In this document: piece by piece, positions 27,140 to 35,944 of the stretch | Layout of the letters: every line of letters starts with the position of its first letter | Numbering within the stretch: the first letter of the stretch is position 1 | Assembly (NCBI GenBank): GCA_900320055.1 | Contig: ONQS01000004.1 | Coordinates: forward strand, 23,062-87,061 | Direction: 5' to 3' | Length of the DNA stretch: 64,000 bases | DNA from: an uncultured Prevotellaceae bacterium | Lineage (GTDB): Bacteria; Bacteroidota; Bacteroidia; Bacteroidales; Muribaculaceae | Program-made: the position numbers and the translations under genes | Notes under the pieces: generated by a model | What the model was told of the DNA's origin: nothing | Databases searched by the model: none | The model's input: the letters and a program-made list of their open reading frames with translations, nothing else

Positions 27140-30100
27140 TCAGGCACTGACGACTTTGACGCGGGAGACGGTATTGTTCGATGGATCTCGGGCGACTTGG
27201 ATCTGTGTGGTGATGCGGTCTTTGAGCATCTCCACGTGGCTGATGATGCCCACGCGGCGGCCGCCCATGTCATAGAGGCGGTTGAGCGTTTCCATCACTT
27301 TGTCGAGATAGTTGGGGCTTAGCGAGCCGAATCCCTCGTCGATGAACAAGGTGTCCATACAGAAGATTCTGCCCGACATGCTCGACAGGGCCAATGCCAA
27401 TGCCAGCGACACCATAAAGCACTCGCCGCCGGACAGGGTGCACACCGACGTGAGGTCTCCCTGCCAAGTGTCTCGGGCCAGGATGGAGAGTTTGCCAGGG
27501 TTGGCCAGTAACTCATAGCGGTTGTTGAAGTGATGCAGGTATTGGTTGGCGCGGGACAGCAAGTCTCCCAAGATATAACTTTGTGCGATATGGCGGAAGG
27601 TTTTTCCGTCCGAACTGCCCAGATTTTCATTCAGTTGAGCCCATTTGCGATACACTGCGTCGGCCTGCTGCAGCAACTGACGGGTCTCACCCATCTGCTT
27701 GGCACTTTGTTGGTCGGCTTCCAGGGTGGCCATTCGCTTGGCGATCTCAGCCTCCAGTTGCTCAAGCAGGCCGCTGTTCTCGTTGTGCAGTTGGGCCAAT
27801 CGCTCAGGATCCTGCTCATCAAATTCGGGCTTGCTCGCCGCGATGTTGACTTGCTGGCGTCTCAGTTCGGTGATTTCGCCTTGAGTGGCGATGATGGCCT
27901 TCTCTAGGGTTGCATGTCTGCTCTGGATGTCTTCAATGTCTGAGGGCTGGCAGCGGTTGAGTTCGGCCAAGCGGCCGAGGGTGATGCCTGGATGGCTGTC
28001 GAGATACACCTCTAGCGCCTGGGAGGCCCGCTGAGCACTCTCCTGCTCATGCTGCAAGGCTGATTTCCAGTCGAGATACCTGTTCTCGAAGCGGCGCCAT
28101 TGCTCGTCGAGGTCGGTGGGAACGACATCTGTGGCGTGGCCATTGTCGGCTAGTCCGTCGATGTTGCGCATGGCCTCCTGCATAGCAGGGATGGACGTCC
28201 GGCTCACGGCGATGCTGTAGGTCAGTTGCTGCTGCATGGAGGCTTGCTTGTGATAGGTGTCGGCTTCTGTTTCCAGACGGTGGATAAACTCGGGATCCCG
28301 GGTCAATTGTTCTTTCCAGTCCGGCATGACCAGCAATCCGTTTAACTCTTGGGTGAGTGACACGACTTTGTCTCGGCTGGCATCGATGGTCTGTCGCTGA
28401 TACAGGATGCTGTCATTGACCTTGTTGAGTTGGATGGTGGCCTGGTTATAGGCTCGGGTTGCCGCAGTCGCGGCCTGCTGTGCCTCGTGGATGGCTTTGG
28501 CCAGTTCGTCGGCCTGCTGCAGTGAGGCGTTCAGCAGATTCGCCTCGGCGTCGATTTGGGCCATCAGGGCGTCGGCATCGTCAAGGTTGGAGTCGTTCAT
28601 GTCACAGGCCATGAGCATCATCTGTGCCTGACTGCGATGGGTCCCGTATTGGTCGTCTTTGACGCTCATCACCTGCTTGGCGTTTTCCAACTGGCTGCCG
28701 TATTCTGTGATGAGTCTTGAAGCGGCCTGGATGCGCGTTTCGGTATCGCGCAGGAGATCGTCGGCTTGCTTGAGTCTGGCCAGCAATTGATCCAGTTTGC
28801 TGTTGCCCTCGGGCAGTAACTGCTCAATGACGTTGCCGCACACGGGGCATTTGTCGCCTATGTGCAGGGTCTGGTGGGCTTGAGCCAGCAGTTCGTTCCA
28901 ACTCTTCTGCTGCTCGACGGCCTCCCATGCCTGTTCCCTGCTGGTACGGCGCTCCTCGCAGACGGCACTCTCTTTGTCGAGGGCATGGCGTTGCTCTTCA
29001 ATCTTGGTGTCAAGGTCCTTGACCGCCGCATGGGCCTGAATGGCGGCCTCGTGTGTGCCCTTGAGGGTAAGCAGACTTTGCCTGAGGTGGCTTAGTTTGT
29101 CCTTGCGTTCCCTGATTTGAGGCACGCCCATGGCATCAAGTCGTTGTTGCAGCGTCTGGAGCGCGGTGTCCTTCTGTGAGCAGTCGGTGCGAGCCGCGTT
29201 CACTGCCTTTTCGACTTCAGGCAGCCGGCGCTGCTCGTCGTCGAGGCGTTTCGAGAATACCTCGACATTGTTTTGCTCAGCCGAGAGATGCTTCATGGCG
29301 CTTTTGATTTGCCCTATGGCCTCATACATGGCCTTGTTGGGCTCTTGCTGCCGGAGGGATGCCGTTATCTCATCAAGTTGGCCCTGTTTGGAGTCAAGGT
29401 CGGCGATGGCGGCTCTCAGGGCGGCGCACAGTGCGTCAAATCGTCCTTGCAGTTCGGTCCGCTTCCCGTCTAAGGTCTTGATCTTGTCGAGGTGCGCATC
29501 CTTCTCTGCCAATTTGATGCGCGGTACTGTCGTGTCGGTCCAGTCCTTGACCATAGCCCGCTCGGCAATGTGCTTGGCCGACTGGGTTTGGGCGCGTTTC
29601 TCGGCAAGCAGTGTTTCCTTGTCGCTGAGGTCCCGCTCATTCTTCTGTTTGGTGGTCAGCCACGTGGTCATCGCTTTGGCCATATCCCGCAGGTGCTGTG
29701 CATGGGACTGTTGCTGCTTGAGGCTAGCGATTTCGTTCTGGATAGTTGCTTTCTGCTCATCGTCAAGCAAGGTGTAACTGTCCAGTTGGCTCTTGAGCAG
29801 GTCACGCTGGCTTTTCTTCTCCTTGGTTATCTGAAAGATTTTCTTGCTGATTTCGGAATAGATGCCTGTGCCGGTCATTTTCTCGAGCAGGTCGGCCTTC
29901 TCATCGTCTTTGGAATTGATAAATTCGGCAAATTTGCCCTGTGCCAGCACCACCGTGCGCATAAACTGGTCGATGTCCAATTCCAGCATCTCGGTGATTT
30001 TGTTCTTGACTTCAGTGGTGTTTTGATACAAATAGGCAGGCTCGATGCCATCGTCTGTTTTGAGGGTGCGTGAGATGCTCTGCAGCCTGCCGTTGGGCCT

Positions 30101-30472
30101 TTTGTTGGCGCGCTGTACGCCCCAGGTGACAGTCCATGGCGTGCCCTGGTCGTCGTCAAATGACAGTGTGATCAGGGCAGACACCGATCCGCGCCTCATC
30201 AGTTGCTTGGCATCGTTGAGCGAGTAGTTATCGATCGTGCCATTGCCCAGACGATTCTCATAGCCGTTATTCTTGGCATTGACGACCGATGACAGGCGTG
30301 GTGTGCTGTTATACAGCGCCAGGCAGATGCAATCGATGATAGTGGACTTGCCTGAACCAGTCTCGCCCGTGATCAGGAACAGTCGCTCGTCGGCCAGCGG
30401 CGCAGCGTCAAAGTCGATCACTGCATGCTCGATCGATGCGATATTATCGATGGTGAGTTTCTTGAGTTTCAT
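27140..30472 (-). CDS. sbcC: Exonuclease subunit SbcC (Rad50-like ATPase)
   Basis: SbcC is the Rad50-like ATPase of the SbcCD nuclease, which opens hairpins and protein-blocked DNA ends. The 1110-residue protein has Walker A GETGSGKST near residue 36, two long coiled-coil arms, the zinc-hook CPVC near residue 540 between them, and a C-terminal ATPase half with signature LSGGECFMVSLALALA and Walker B LFIDEGFGSL. The start overlaps the sbcD stop by four bases (ATGA), showing a coupled operon. Length is near the family norm. Confidence 0.95.
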   Translation of the reverse strand: MKLKKLTIDNIASIEHAVIDFDAAPLADERLFLITGETGSGKSTIIDCICLALYNSTPRLSSVVNAKNNGYENRLGNGTIDNYSLNDAKQLMRRGSVSALITLSFDDDQGTPWTVTWGVQRANKRPNGRLQSISRTLKTDDGIEPAYLYQNTTEVKNKITEMLELDIDQFMRTVVLAQGKFAEFINSKDDEKADLLEKMTGTGIYSEISKKIFQITKEKKSQRDLLKSQLDSYTLLDDEQKATIQNEIASLKQQQSHAQHLRDMAKAMTTWLTTKQKNERDLSDKETLLAEKRAQTQSAKHIAERAMVKDWTDTTVPRIKLAEKDAHLDKIKTLDGKRTELQGRFDALCAALRAAIADLDSKQGQLDEITASLRQQEPNKAMYEAIGQIKSAMKHLSAEQNNVEVFSKRLDDEQRRLPEVEKAVNAARTDCSQKDTALQTLQQRLDAMGVPQIRERKDKLSHLRQSLLTLKGTHEAAIQAHAAVKDLDTKIEEQRHALDKESAVCEERRTSREQAWEAVEQQKSWNELLAQAHQTLHIGDKCPVCGNVIEQLLPEGNSKLDQLLARLKQADDLLRDTETRIQAASRLITEYGSQLENAKQVMSVKDDQYGTHRSQAQMMLMACDMNDSNLDDADALMAQIDAEANLLNASLQQADELAKAIHEAQQAATAATRAYNQATIQLNKVNDSILYQRQTIDASRDKVVSLTQELNGLLVMPDWKEQLTRDPEFIHRLETEADTYHKQASMQQQLTYSIAVSRTSIPAMQEAMRNIDGLADNGHATDVVPTDLDEQWRRFENRYLDWKSALQHEQESAQRASQALEVYLDSHPGITLGRLAELNRCQPSDIEDIQSRHATLEKAIIATQGEITELRRQQVNIAASKPEFDEQDPERLAQLHNENSGLLEQLEAEIAKRMATLEADQQSAKQMGETRQLLQQADAVYRKWAQLNENLGSSDGKTFRHIAQSYILGDLLSRANQYLHHFNNRYELLANPGKLSILARDTWQGDLTSVCTLSGGECFMVSLALALALSSMSGRIFCMDTLFIDEGFGSLSPNYLDKVMETLNRLYDMGGRRVGIISHVEMLKDRITTQIQVARDPSNNTVSRVKVVSA

Positions 30473-31665
30473 TTGCTTCGATCCTCCATGACTAAGCGGT
30501 ATGCCTCGTTAAACAGTTCTATTTCTTCGGGTGACATCTCCTGCATCAGTGTGTCGTTGTAGTGGCGTTTGGCCACCTCTAGCGGACTGATTTCGCTGAG
30601 TTGGTCGGCTGTCATCTGGCGGTGTGCTTGGCCGATTGCGTTGCGGCGGGTCTTCTTCATCTCGCAATAGTAACAGCCCTTGTCGGCCAGGACTTTGGCG
30701 ACACGCTCGTTGGCATCAATGGGCAGGCCGTTGTCAATCAGTACGTTGAGGCGGATGTAGGAATGCTCTTCCAACTTGGCCTCCTGCAGCAGGCTCATGA
30801 GGGTGTCAAAGTCCACGGGATCGCTGGCGGGGATGGTGTGCAGGGGGCGGGGATTCTTGATGGCCTTGGTCTCGATACGGGGCATGCACCCGTGGGCCTC
30901 GATTTCGACGATGCTTACCGAGTGCTCGCATTGCTCGTCAAAACTCACCGCAATGGGCGTTCCGCAATAGCGGATATGGCTATCGGGATTCTGCGGGCGG
31001 TGGATGTGCCCCAATGCCGCATAGTCATATCCTTGGCCTAAATTGGCCATCTCCACGCAGTCCATTATGTTGTTGTCATGACCGGTCAGGTCGCTGTTGT
31101 TGACGGCCAGGTGAGCCATCAGCACGACGGGAACACCTTCAGTATTGACGGCACTGGCCTGGTCGAGCAAGGCCTGAAAATAGGCCGGCTGGCGCTGGTC
31201 GCGATCAGCATGGCCGTCATTGACCTGAGGAAAACCTGCTGGATAGGCAAACGGAACAGCAGCGACAATGCCCTTGCCTCCGACCTTGATGATGTGGCGC
31301 TCCAGATTGGCTTGACCATCCTGGTTGCGGGCAATGCCGCCGAGGACGTTCACGCCCGCTATTTCCCAAAGCCGCTTGTCGCTTTCGAGCCGCGAGGCGC
31401 TGTCGTGGTTGCCGGCGATGACGATAATCGCCATGCTGGTACACGCCTTGTGGATGTCGAGCATCGCGTTGACGTAGAGGCTGACGGTCGCATTGGAGGG
31501 CGCTGCCGTGTGAAAGATGTCCCCGCTCACCAGCAGGGCGTCGGGTTGGTGCTTACGCACGATGTCGACCATCTGCTGCAGGAAGGCCTTTTGCTCTTGA
31601 CTGCGGTCGTAGCCGTATAGATTATGGCCTAGGTGCCAATCGCTGGTGTGGATAAACTTAAACAT
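30469..31665 (-). CDS. sbcD: Exonuclease subunit SbcD (Mre11-like nuclease)
   Basis: The metallophosphoesterase partner of SbcC. All phosphoesterase motifs are present in the 398-residue protein: HTSDWHLGHNL at the N-terminus, LLVSGDIFH near residue 47, VIAGNHDSAS near residue 84, MAHLAVN, and ALGHIHRPQ near residue 218. The C-terminal third is the SbcD capping domain. It overlaps sbcC and lies 21 bases downstream of a small secreted-protein gene, so it may be expressed from the long operon reaching back to hipB or further. Confidence 0.95.
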   Translation of the reverse strand: MFKFIHTSDWHLGHNLYGYDRSQEQKAFLQQMVDIVRKHQPDALLVSGDIFHTAAPSNATVSLYVNAMLDIHKACTSMAIIVIAGNHDSASRLESDKRLWEIAGVNVLGGIARNQDGQANLERHIIKVGGKGIVAAVPFAYPAGFPQVNDGHADRDQRQPAYFQALLDQASAVNTEGVPVVLMAHLAVNNSDLTGHDNNIMDCVEMANLGQGYDYAALGHIHRPQNPDSHIRYCGTPIAVSFDEQCEHSVSIVEIEAHGCMPRIETKAIKNPRPLHTIPASDPVDFDTLMSLLQEAKLEEHSYIRLNVLIDNGLPIDANERVAKVLADKGCYYCEMKKTRRNAIGQAHRQMTADQLSEISPLEVAKRHYNDTLMQEMSPEEIELFNEAYRLVMEDRSK

Positions 31666-31686
31666 AGTAGAGACAGAGCATCGGGA

Positions 31687-32055
31687 TTAATGGTTAGCAT
31701 ATCGTGTCCTGAGTTTCTTGCCGTTCTTGTCCCAGGTATAGACCCATTGGCCCCTCTTGCTGGTGAAGGTGTCGCCGGTGGCATGGAGCACCTCGCCCAC
31801 ATTGCTCACGGCAAAGGTATAGAGTTTCTTGCCCTTGGCATTGAAGGTGTAGTACCAACTGCCGTGCTTCACGATGTAGAACGACTCGCTGTAGGCCACC
31901 ACTTCGCCCTGGGTGGTGCTGAAGGTGTGCACCTTCTTGCCGTTGTCGTCATAGACATGGTACCACGAGGTCGTGGCCTCGATATAACTGATCTTTTGCG
32001 CATGAATGGCGGTGAAGGCCATGAGCATGGCAAGAGTGATAAGTAACTTTCTCAT
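31687..32055 (-). CDS. Small secreted protein with three WY...GKK repeats
   Basis: Not recognised as a named family. The 122-residue product has a clear signal peptide (residues 1-20, ending IHAQ). The mature part is built of about three imperfect repeats of some 30 residues, each with an aromatic pair, an Asn/Asp-Gly-Lys-Lys turn and a Thr-Phe or Arg end: WYHVYDDNGKKVHTFS, WYYTFNAKGKKLYTFA and WVYTWDKNGKKLRTR. This suggests a small all-beta periplasmic or outer-surface protein. Its position between an AlkZ-related gene and sbcD is odd for a secreted product. Confidence 0.7.
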   Translation of the reverse strand: MRKLLITLAMLMAFTAIHAQKISYIEATTSWYHVYDDNGKKVHTFSTTQGEVVAYSESFYIVKHGSWYYTFNAKGKKLYTFAVSNVGEVLHATGDTFTSKRGQWVYTWDKNGKKLRTRYANH

Positions 32056-32068
32056 GATGATATTTCCT

Positions 32069-32740
32069 TTATTTGAGTAATTTCATGATTTGGCGCTCGG
32101 TGGCGTGAGGCAGGATGCGCTTCAAGTGCTCCATAATGCGCCCGAGCGACTCCTCGGGCGTGCGCTCGCATTGGCAGGCTTCTTTGCCCAGCAGGTCCTC
32201 GGGCGTGGTGAGCAGCGCCCACCCCCAGCCATATTCGTGGCCGTGCTTGTCGCGAGGATAGACAAAGTCCTGGGTGACGATGCGGCACGCCATCTGCAGG
32301 CGCGTCACGTAGCCGTCAAAGCGGCTGCGCATCTTGGCACCGGTAAAGCCGCAAGCAGCGCGCAACTCGCGTGTGATGAGGCTGCCATGCTCGCGCAGAG
32401 TCAGCACGATGGCCTCCTCGATGGAGCCCTCGGCCGGGGCGGGATAGGCGTGGCGTCGGTAGTTGATGAAGTCTGGCCACCAGTCCATGCTGATGTAACC
32501 CGCCTTCTTGTCAAAGAACTTGCCATACACGCAGGGGCTCTCGGTCACGATCGGGCCTTTCCACTTCCACATGGGCCAGTCCCAGCCACCGTCGTCATAG
32601 ACCACATAGCGACAATCGCTATCGACGACATCCTCGGCCGAGTAGCCGCTGATGCCGCTATAGAGCAACGGCAGGAACCCGATTTCCTGAATCAGGTCCA
32701 CCAATTGCGTCGCATTATGTATCATTCCTCTTTTTATCAT
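32069..32740 (-). CDS. AlkZ-related winged-helix protein
   Basis: A 223-residue protein resembling the AlkZ-related group. AlkZ itself is a DNA glycosylase with tandem winged helices that unhooks interstrand crosslinks; this group is related but shorter and functionally uncharacterised. Typical features are IGFLPLLYSGISGYS near the N-terminus, the Trp-rich WDWPMWKWKGP, VYGKFFDKKAGYISMDWWPDF and FDGYVTRLQMACRIV, followed by PRDKHGHEYGWGW. ATG 32740 is chosen, since the longer frame would overlap the DUF3784 gene. A DNA repair role is inferred, supported by sbcDC downstream. Confidence 0.75.
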   Translation of the reverse strand: MIKRGMIHNATQLVDLIQEIGFLPLLYSGISGYSAEDVVDSDCRYVVYDDGGWDWPMWKWKGPIVTESPCVYGKFFDKKAGYISMDWWPDFINYRRHAYPAPAEGSIEEAIVLTLREHGSLITRELRAACGFTGAKMRSRFDGYVTRLQMACRIVTQDFVYPRDKHGHEYGWGWALLTTPEDLLGKEACQCERTPEESLGRIMEHLKRILPHATERQIMKLLK

Positions 32741-32763
32741 GTTGTCTAACCTTGGTAGTTCCT

Positions 32764-33087
32764 TTATTTCTTCTTGCACCACGTGTTGGCGATGATGATG
32801 CCTGCGATGGCCATATATATAACAGCAATTGCGGCAACCACATGGGCAATCACTGAGCCTGCTGTGGTGTCCTCTTCTTGGCCGCTAATAAAGAAATGGA
32901 TGTCAAACGCGGCTATCGACAGCACCAGGATGGCAGCGACCATTATGCGCAGGCGCTTGATATTGACCTGCTGTTTCTCCTGCTCGCTCGCCGTGTTGTA
33001 GCCTGCAATAAACCTATCGCCCTTCCCGGCAACAATCACGGCCGCCAGGACGATTATCAGGATATTTATAACATAAACGACTGCCAT
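32764..33087 (-). CDS. DUF3784 small membrane protein
   Basis: A 107-residue protein with three membrane segments. The cytoplasmic loop after the first helix carries the DUF3784 hallmark GKGDRFIAGYNTAS followed by a Glu/Lys-rich stretch. The function of the family is unknown. It sits between hipA (16 bases upstream) and the AlkZ-related gene (23 bases downstream) and is probably cotranscribed with them. Confidence 0.85.
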   Translation of the reverse strand: MAVVYVINILIIVLAAVIVAGKGDRFIAGYNTASEQEKQQVNIKRLRIMVAAILVLSIAAFDIHFFISGQEEDTTAGSVIAHVVAAIAVIYMAIAGIIIANTWCKKK

Positions 33088-33103
33088 AATCCTATTATCT
33101 TAA

Positions 33104-34234
33104 TCATTCCTTGATCTCGTGGTGCAGCAGGCCTCCTGCCGCACATGCGCTTTTAACTTCTTGGTAAAGGTCTTGGCATCGCTGCTCCGGCATGTTGATG
33201 TGAACGCCGACTGACACCATATCCTCGAGTGTGGGATTCCCCGTGCCGTTAACTGATGTGGCATGTTCACCGTTGTAGCCCTCGGCACACCATGTCAGGT
33301 CATAGGCTGGGGCCAGATGCCACGAGTATTGCTTTGCCGCATCTTGGGTGATGATGAAACTGAAATTCTTGCAATGGTCGTCTTTGTTATCCGTAAGATA
33401 ATTGAATACCATCCGTCTGAACATTTGTTCCACATCGGCCTCATTGTGCGTGAGATAGCCAGTGAGGGCGAGCAGGTTGCTGTAGTCGAGCAGTGGGGTC
33501 GAGAGCGACACGTTGAGCAATGCGCCTGCGGTGGCTGTGTGAATCCTGCTGCCGTTGCTGTCAATATCAAAACGCCTGGATGCGAAGTAACGGTTGTCCA
33601 TCAACTTAAAGTTGGGCACGTTGATGCCGCATTGCTTTGCCACCTCGTTATAGCGGTATTCCTGAATGCCCATGTCGGTGGGGTCGTAGGTGTGGCGGAA
33701 CTTGACCAGCCAGTGCCCATCACTGTCATGAATGATGGCTTTGGGTCGCGCGCCACCACTGTTGCCGCTCTTGAACAGTAATATTCCCGCATCGGTGTCC
33801 TGCTGCTCGCTGAGCACTTCGAGCGCTTTTTCTTGCAGGGTGTCGAGGTCGAGGTCATCTGAGCCCCGATCAATGTGGTGATGTGGGTGATAAGTCAATG
33901 CTCCCATGCCGGCAGTGCCCACCATGCTCAACCTGTCAAGCGAGGATAGGTCGGTATCCTTAATTCCAACCCTTTGCAGAGCCTTGTGCAAGAGATAGCG
34001 GCCATAACCGTCAGGCAGACTGTCCTCAAAGATGCCGAAATTGCCAAAAAAAGGTTGCGGTTTGGCGACGAAAACCCCTTGTTGCAATGGCAATTCCAGC
34101 GGCGAAATGCTGAAACCGTCAAGTAACCAAGCCTTATCATACTCGAATGCACAAAGCCTGCCGTCTGGCGTCAAGGATAGGATTCCCACCGTCAGGTTAT
34201 GATACTTGACTGTCAATTGCTCAACTTTTGTCAT
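33104..34234 (-). CDS. hipA: HipA family serine/threonine kinase toxin
   Basis: HipA-type toxins phosphorylate glutamyl-tRNA synthetase or related targets and slow growth. The 376-residue protein has the HipA N-terminal subdomain (FGNFGIFEDSLPDGYGR), the P-loop-like SGNSGGARPKA near residue 152, the catalytic loop NKDDHCKN near residue 285 and the metal-binding APAYDL near residue 308, so all kinase residues I can check are intact. It is shorter than E. coli HipA (440 residues) but standard for Bacteroidetes. It overlaps hipB by four bases; the HipB partner should repress the pair. Confidence 0.93.
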   Translation of the reverse strand: MTKVEQLTVKYHNLTVGILSLTPDGRLCAFEYDKAWLLDGFSISPLELPLQQGVFVAKPQPFFGNFGIFEDSLPDGYGRYLLHKALQRVGIKDTDLSSLDRLSMVGTAGMGALTYHPHHHIDRGSDDLDLDTLQEKALEVLSEQQDTDAGILLFKSGNSGGARPKAIIHDSDGHWLVKFRHTYDPTDMGIQEYRYNEVAKQCGINVPNFKLMDNRYFASRRFDIDSNGSRIHTATAGALLNVSLSTPLLDYSNLLALTGYLTHNEADVEQMFRRMVFNYLTDNKDDHCKNFSFIITQDAAKQYSWHLAPAYDLTWCAEGYNGEHATSVNGTGNPTLEDMVSVGVHINMPEQRCQDLYQEVKSACAAGGLLHHEIKE

Positions 34235-34581
34235 TTTTTATCGCTATATGCCCGTTTTTTCCCCATATTGCGGCGAATGAGTGTCAATTCCTCCATTGTC
34301 GCATATTTGGGTGACTGAAAGATGTTTTTTACCTCCTGAGTATAGCCCAGTGCTGTTGCGAGTGGGATGAGGTTGCTGAGCGAGATCAGCCCTTTCTGCT
34401 CAAAACGGGCAACATTGCTCGTGGGCACCTTAGCCATCCTGGCAATCTGTTCCCGAGTCACGCCCTTCTCGATACGGCGCTGGCGAAAGTCCCTTGCCAA
34501 TTTCATGGCAATGTCACCAGATGTCTCCATCGTAAACGCGTCAAGAACTGATAATATATTGGCAGTATTACTATCTTCCAT
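34231..34581 (-). CDS. hipB: HipB-like XRE family antitoxin
   Basis: A 116-residue DNA-binding antitoxin. A helix-turn-helix of the XRE type covers about residues 25-80 (RRIEKGVTREQIARMAKVPTS). A non-homologous N-terminal extension of about 24 residues and a Lys-rich C-terminus flank it. I take ATG 34581; a GTG precedes it directly. The gene overlaps hipA and lies 29 bases from a consensus promoter embedded in an inverted repeat (34610-34647), the likely autoregulatory site. Confidence 0.9.
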   Translation of the reverse strand: MEDSNTANILSVLDAFTMETSGDIAMKLARDFRQRRIEKGVTREQIARMAKVPTSNVARFEQKGLISLSNLIPLATALGYTQEVKNIFQSPKYATMEELTLIRRNMGKKRAYSDKK

Positions 34582-34609
34582 CACTTTATTGACTAAATAT
34601 TATCAGTTG

Positions 34610-34647
34610 CAAAAATACAAATAATCGTTGAATTTACAACTATTATT
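34610..34647 (-). promoter_or_regulatory. hipB: hipBA promoter and candidate HipB operator
   Basis: On the minus strand, TTG (34639-34637), 19 bases and TATTTTTG (34617-34610) form a consensus promoter. Overlapping the -33 side is an inverted repeat with 11-base arms AATAATCGTTG and CAACTATTATT (34620-34630 and 34637-34647), one mismatch and a 6-base centre. Its position would let a bound HipB dimer block RNA polymerase. Confidence 0.65.
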
Positions 34648-34657
34648 GCTGCTTTTT

Positions 34658-35314
34658 TTATTTGTTTTTCTTGAACGGGTTGAGTCTTTCCAGCCTGCCC
34701 AGCATTTTTCTCTTCCTGCACCAGTCCAGGATGTAGCCAAATCCGTCACTATCGACCAGGAATCCACTGTGGTACATGCACCTGCCGCCTTTCTTCTTCA
34801 CCCGTTTGATGAATTCCACGGCTTCATCCTCGCGCCCGTTGTGAATCAACGCCATTAACCGCACCAGGGCAATGGTGCAATCGCGGGTTTCGTCCACTTC
34901 AATCTCTGGTATATAGGCCTCGGCATCAGGATTGTCATGGATGAACTGCTGCATGTCGTGATGGGCTTTCTCGATGGTGGCTTTCCAGTAAGCCTCCAGG
35001 TATTCGGCATCGGTGGCCTCATCGACAACCATTTCATCGTAAGTGTTGATTGTGATACCCTCGAGAGAAAAGGCACCATTGCCTCGCAGGCTCATGGGCT
35101 CTGATTTGTTCTCGGGCATCTCAAAGATGTCCCACCACAAGTCGTCGGCATACAAGGGCTTGACTTCAAGCCGTGCGGGGTTGAGGTCAAGGAGGCAAAA
35201 GAAATAGCCTTGCTCGACGCGCCAATTGATGTAATCCCGCTGCTTCCAGCCCAATGCCTTGGCTGCGCTCCTGCGCGCCGCATTGCTGATTTTGTCAAGT
35301 TCCCTTTGTGTCAT
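34658..35314 (-). CDS. Uncharacterised protein, possibly a divergent DUF4304 relative
   Basis: A 218-residue soluble protein without signal peptide. The N-terminal part (KALGWKQRDYINWRVEQGYFF) has the same layout as the DUF4304 protein encoded just upstream: helix, LG(W/Y)K-(Q/K)R, aromatic strand. This suggests a distant paralogue. The C-terminal half contains an acidic helix and a basic KRVKKKGGR segment and ends in a Lys-rich tail. Its start overlaps the DUF4304 stop by four bases, so the two are translationally coupled. No function is known. Confidence 0.65.
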   Translation of the reverse strand: MTQRELDKISNAARRSAAKALGWKQRDYINWRVEQGYFFCLLDLNPARLEVKPLYADDLWWDIFEMPENKSEPMSLRGNGAFSLEGITINTYDEMVVDEATDAEYLEAYWKATIEKAHHDMQQFIHDNPDAEAYIPEIEVDETRDCTIALVRLMALIHNGREDEAVEFIKRVKKKGGRCMYHSGFLVDSDGFGYILDWCRKRKMLGRLERLNPFKKNK

Positions 35315-35940
35315 GTCGGTATATTATATCCTTGGGCTTCACATTGTTCAACCATTTGTTTTTCAAATTGTGGCCAATAGGGTGAACCGCCTCGTTGTTT
35401 CTTGATCAGGTTAAAGAATCTCTGGGCAAGGTCCCACTTGTGTTCGCCCACGACATAGGTAAACAGGCGATCATAACGGATTGTCCATGGCTTCTGGCCC
35501 AGTACCCATTGCAGAAAACCGTCGGTACTCTGGAATGACGAGAAAACTGTGTCAACAATTGAGAGTTCGTTTCTGACTTTTACCCCGACACTTGAAAAAT
35601 CGTCATCTCCGGTGATCATAAAAGACATATAATCCTCACCATCATGATGAGTGATACTATGCTGTCTATCGTTGTATTGATCAAATAACAGGTCACCCAT
35701 TGGGATTTTCCTCACATCTGTTTCCATTCCATTGGCTATGGCGACATCAAGCGAATAAACCCCGCAGTTGATGTAAAATTCCTCGCGGCCTTCAAAGTTC
35801 CATCGGCTTGCCTGAAAATTGATGACAAAGGCAAATAAGTCCGTCTCCCGCCAGAAGTTGTTTGCCCGCTTCCTGTAGCCAAGGATTTTCAAGAGAGGAT
35901 GTACCTCGGCTTTGATAAAACTATTGATCAGTTTTCCCAT
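35311..35940 (-). CDS. DUF4304 domain-containing protein
   Basis: A 209-residue protein starting at ATG 35940; the longer open frame upstream overlaps the DNPH1-like gene and is rejected. The DUF4304 pattern is seen at the N-terminus: FIKAEVHPLLKILGYRKRAN, then NFWRETDLFAFVINFQ. Members are of unknown function and often occur near toxin-antitoxin or immunity-like genes. It overlaps the following gene by four bases and follows the DNPH1-like gene by four. Confidence 0.75.
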   Translation of the reverse strand: MGKLINSFIKAEVHPLLKILGYRKRANNFWRETDLFAFVINFQASRWNFEGREEFYINCGVYSLDVAIANGMETDVRKIPMGDLLFDQYNDRQHSITHHDGEDYMSFMITGDDDFSSVGVKVRNELSIVDTVFSSFQSTDGFLQWVLGQKPWTIRYDRLFTYVVGEHKWDLAQRFFNLIKKQRGGSPYWPQFEKQMVEQCEAQGYNIPT

Positions 35941-35944
35941 AGTG

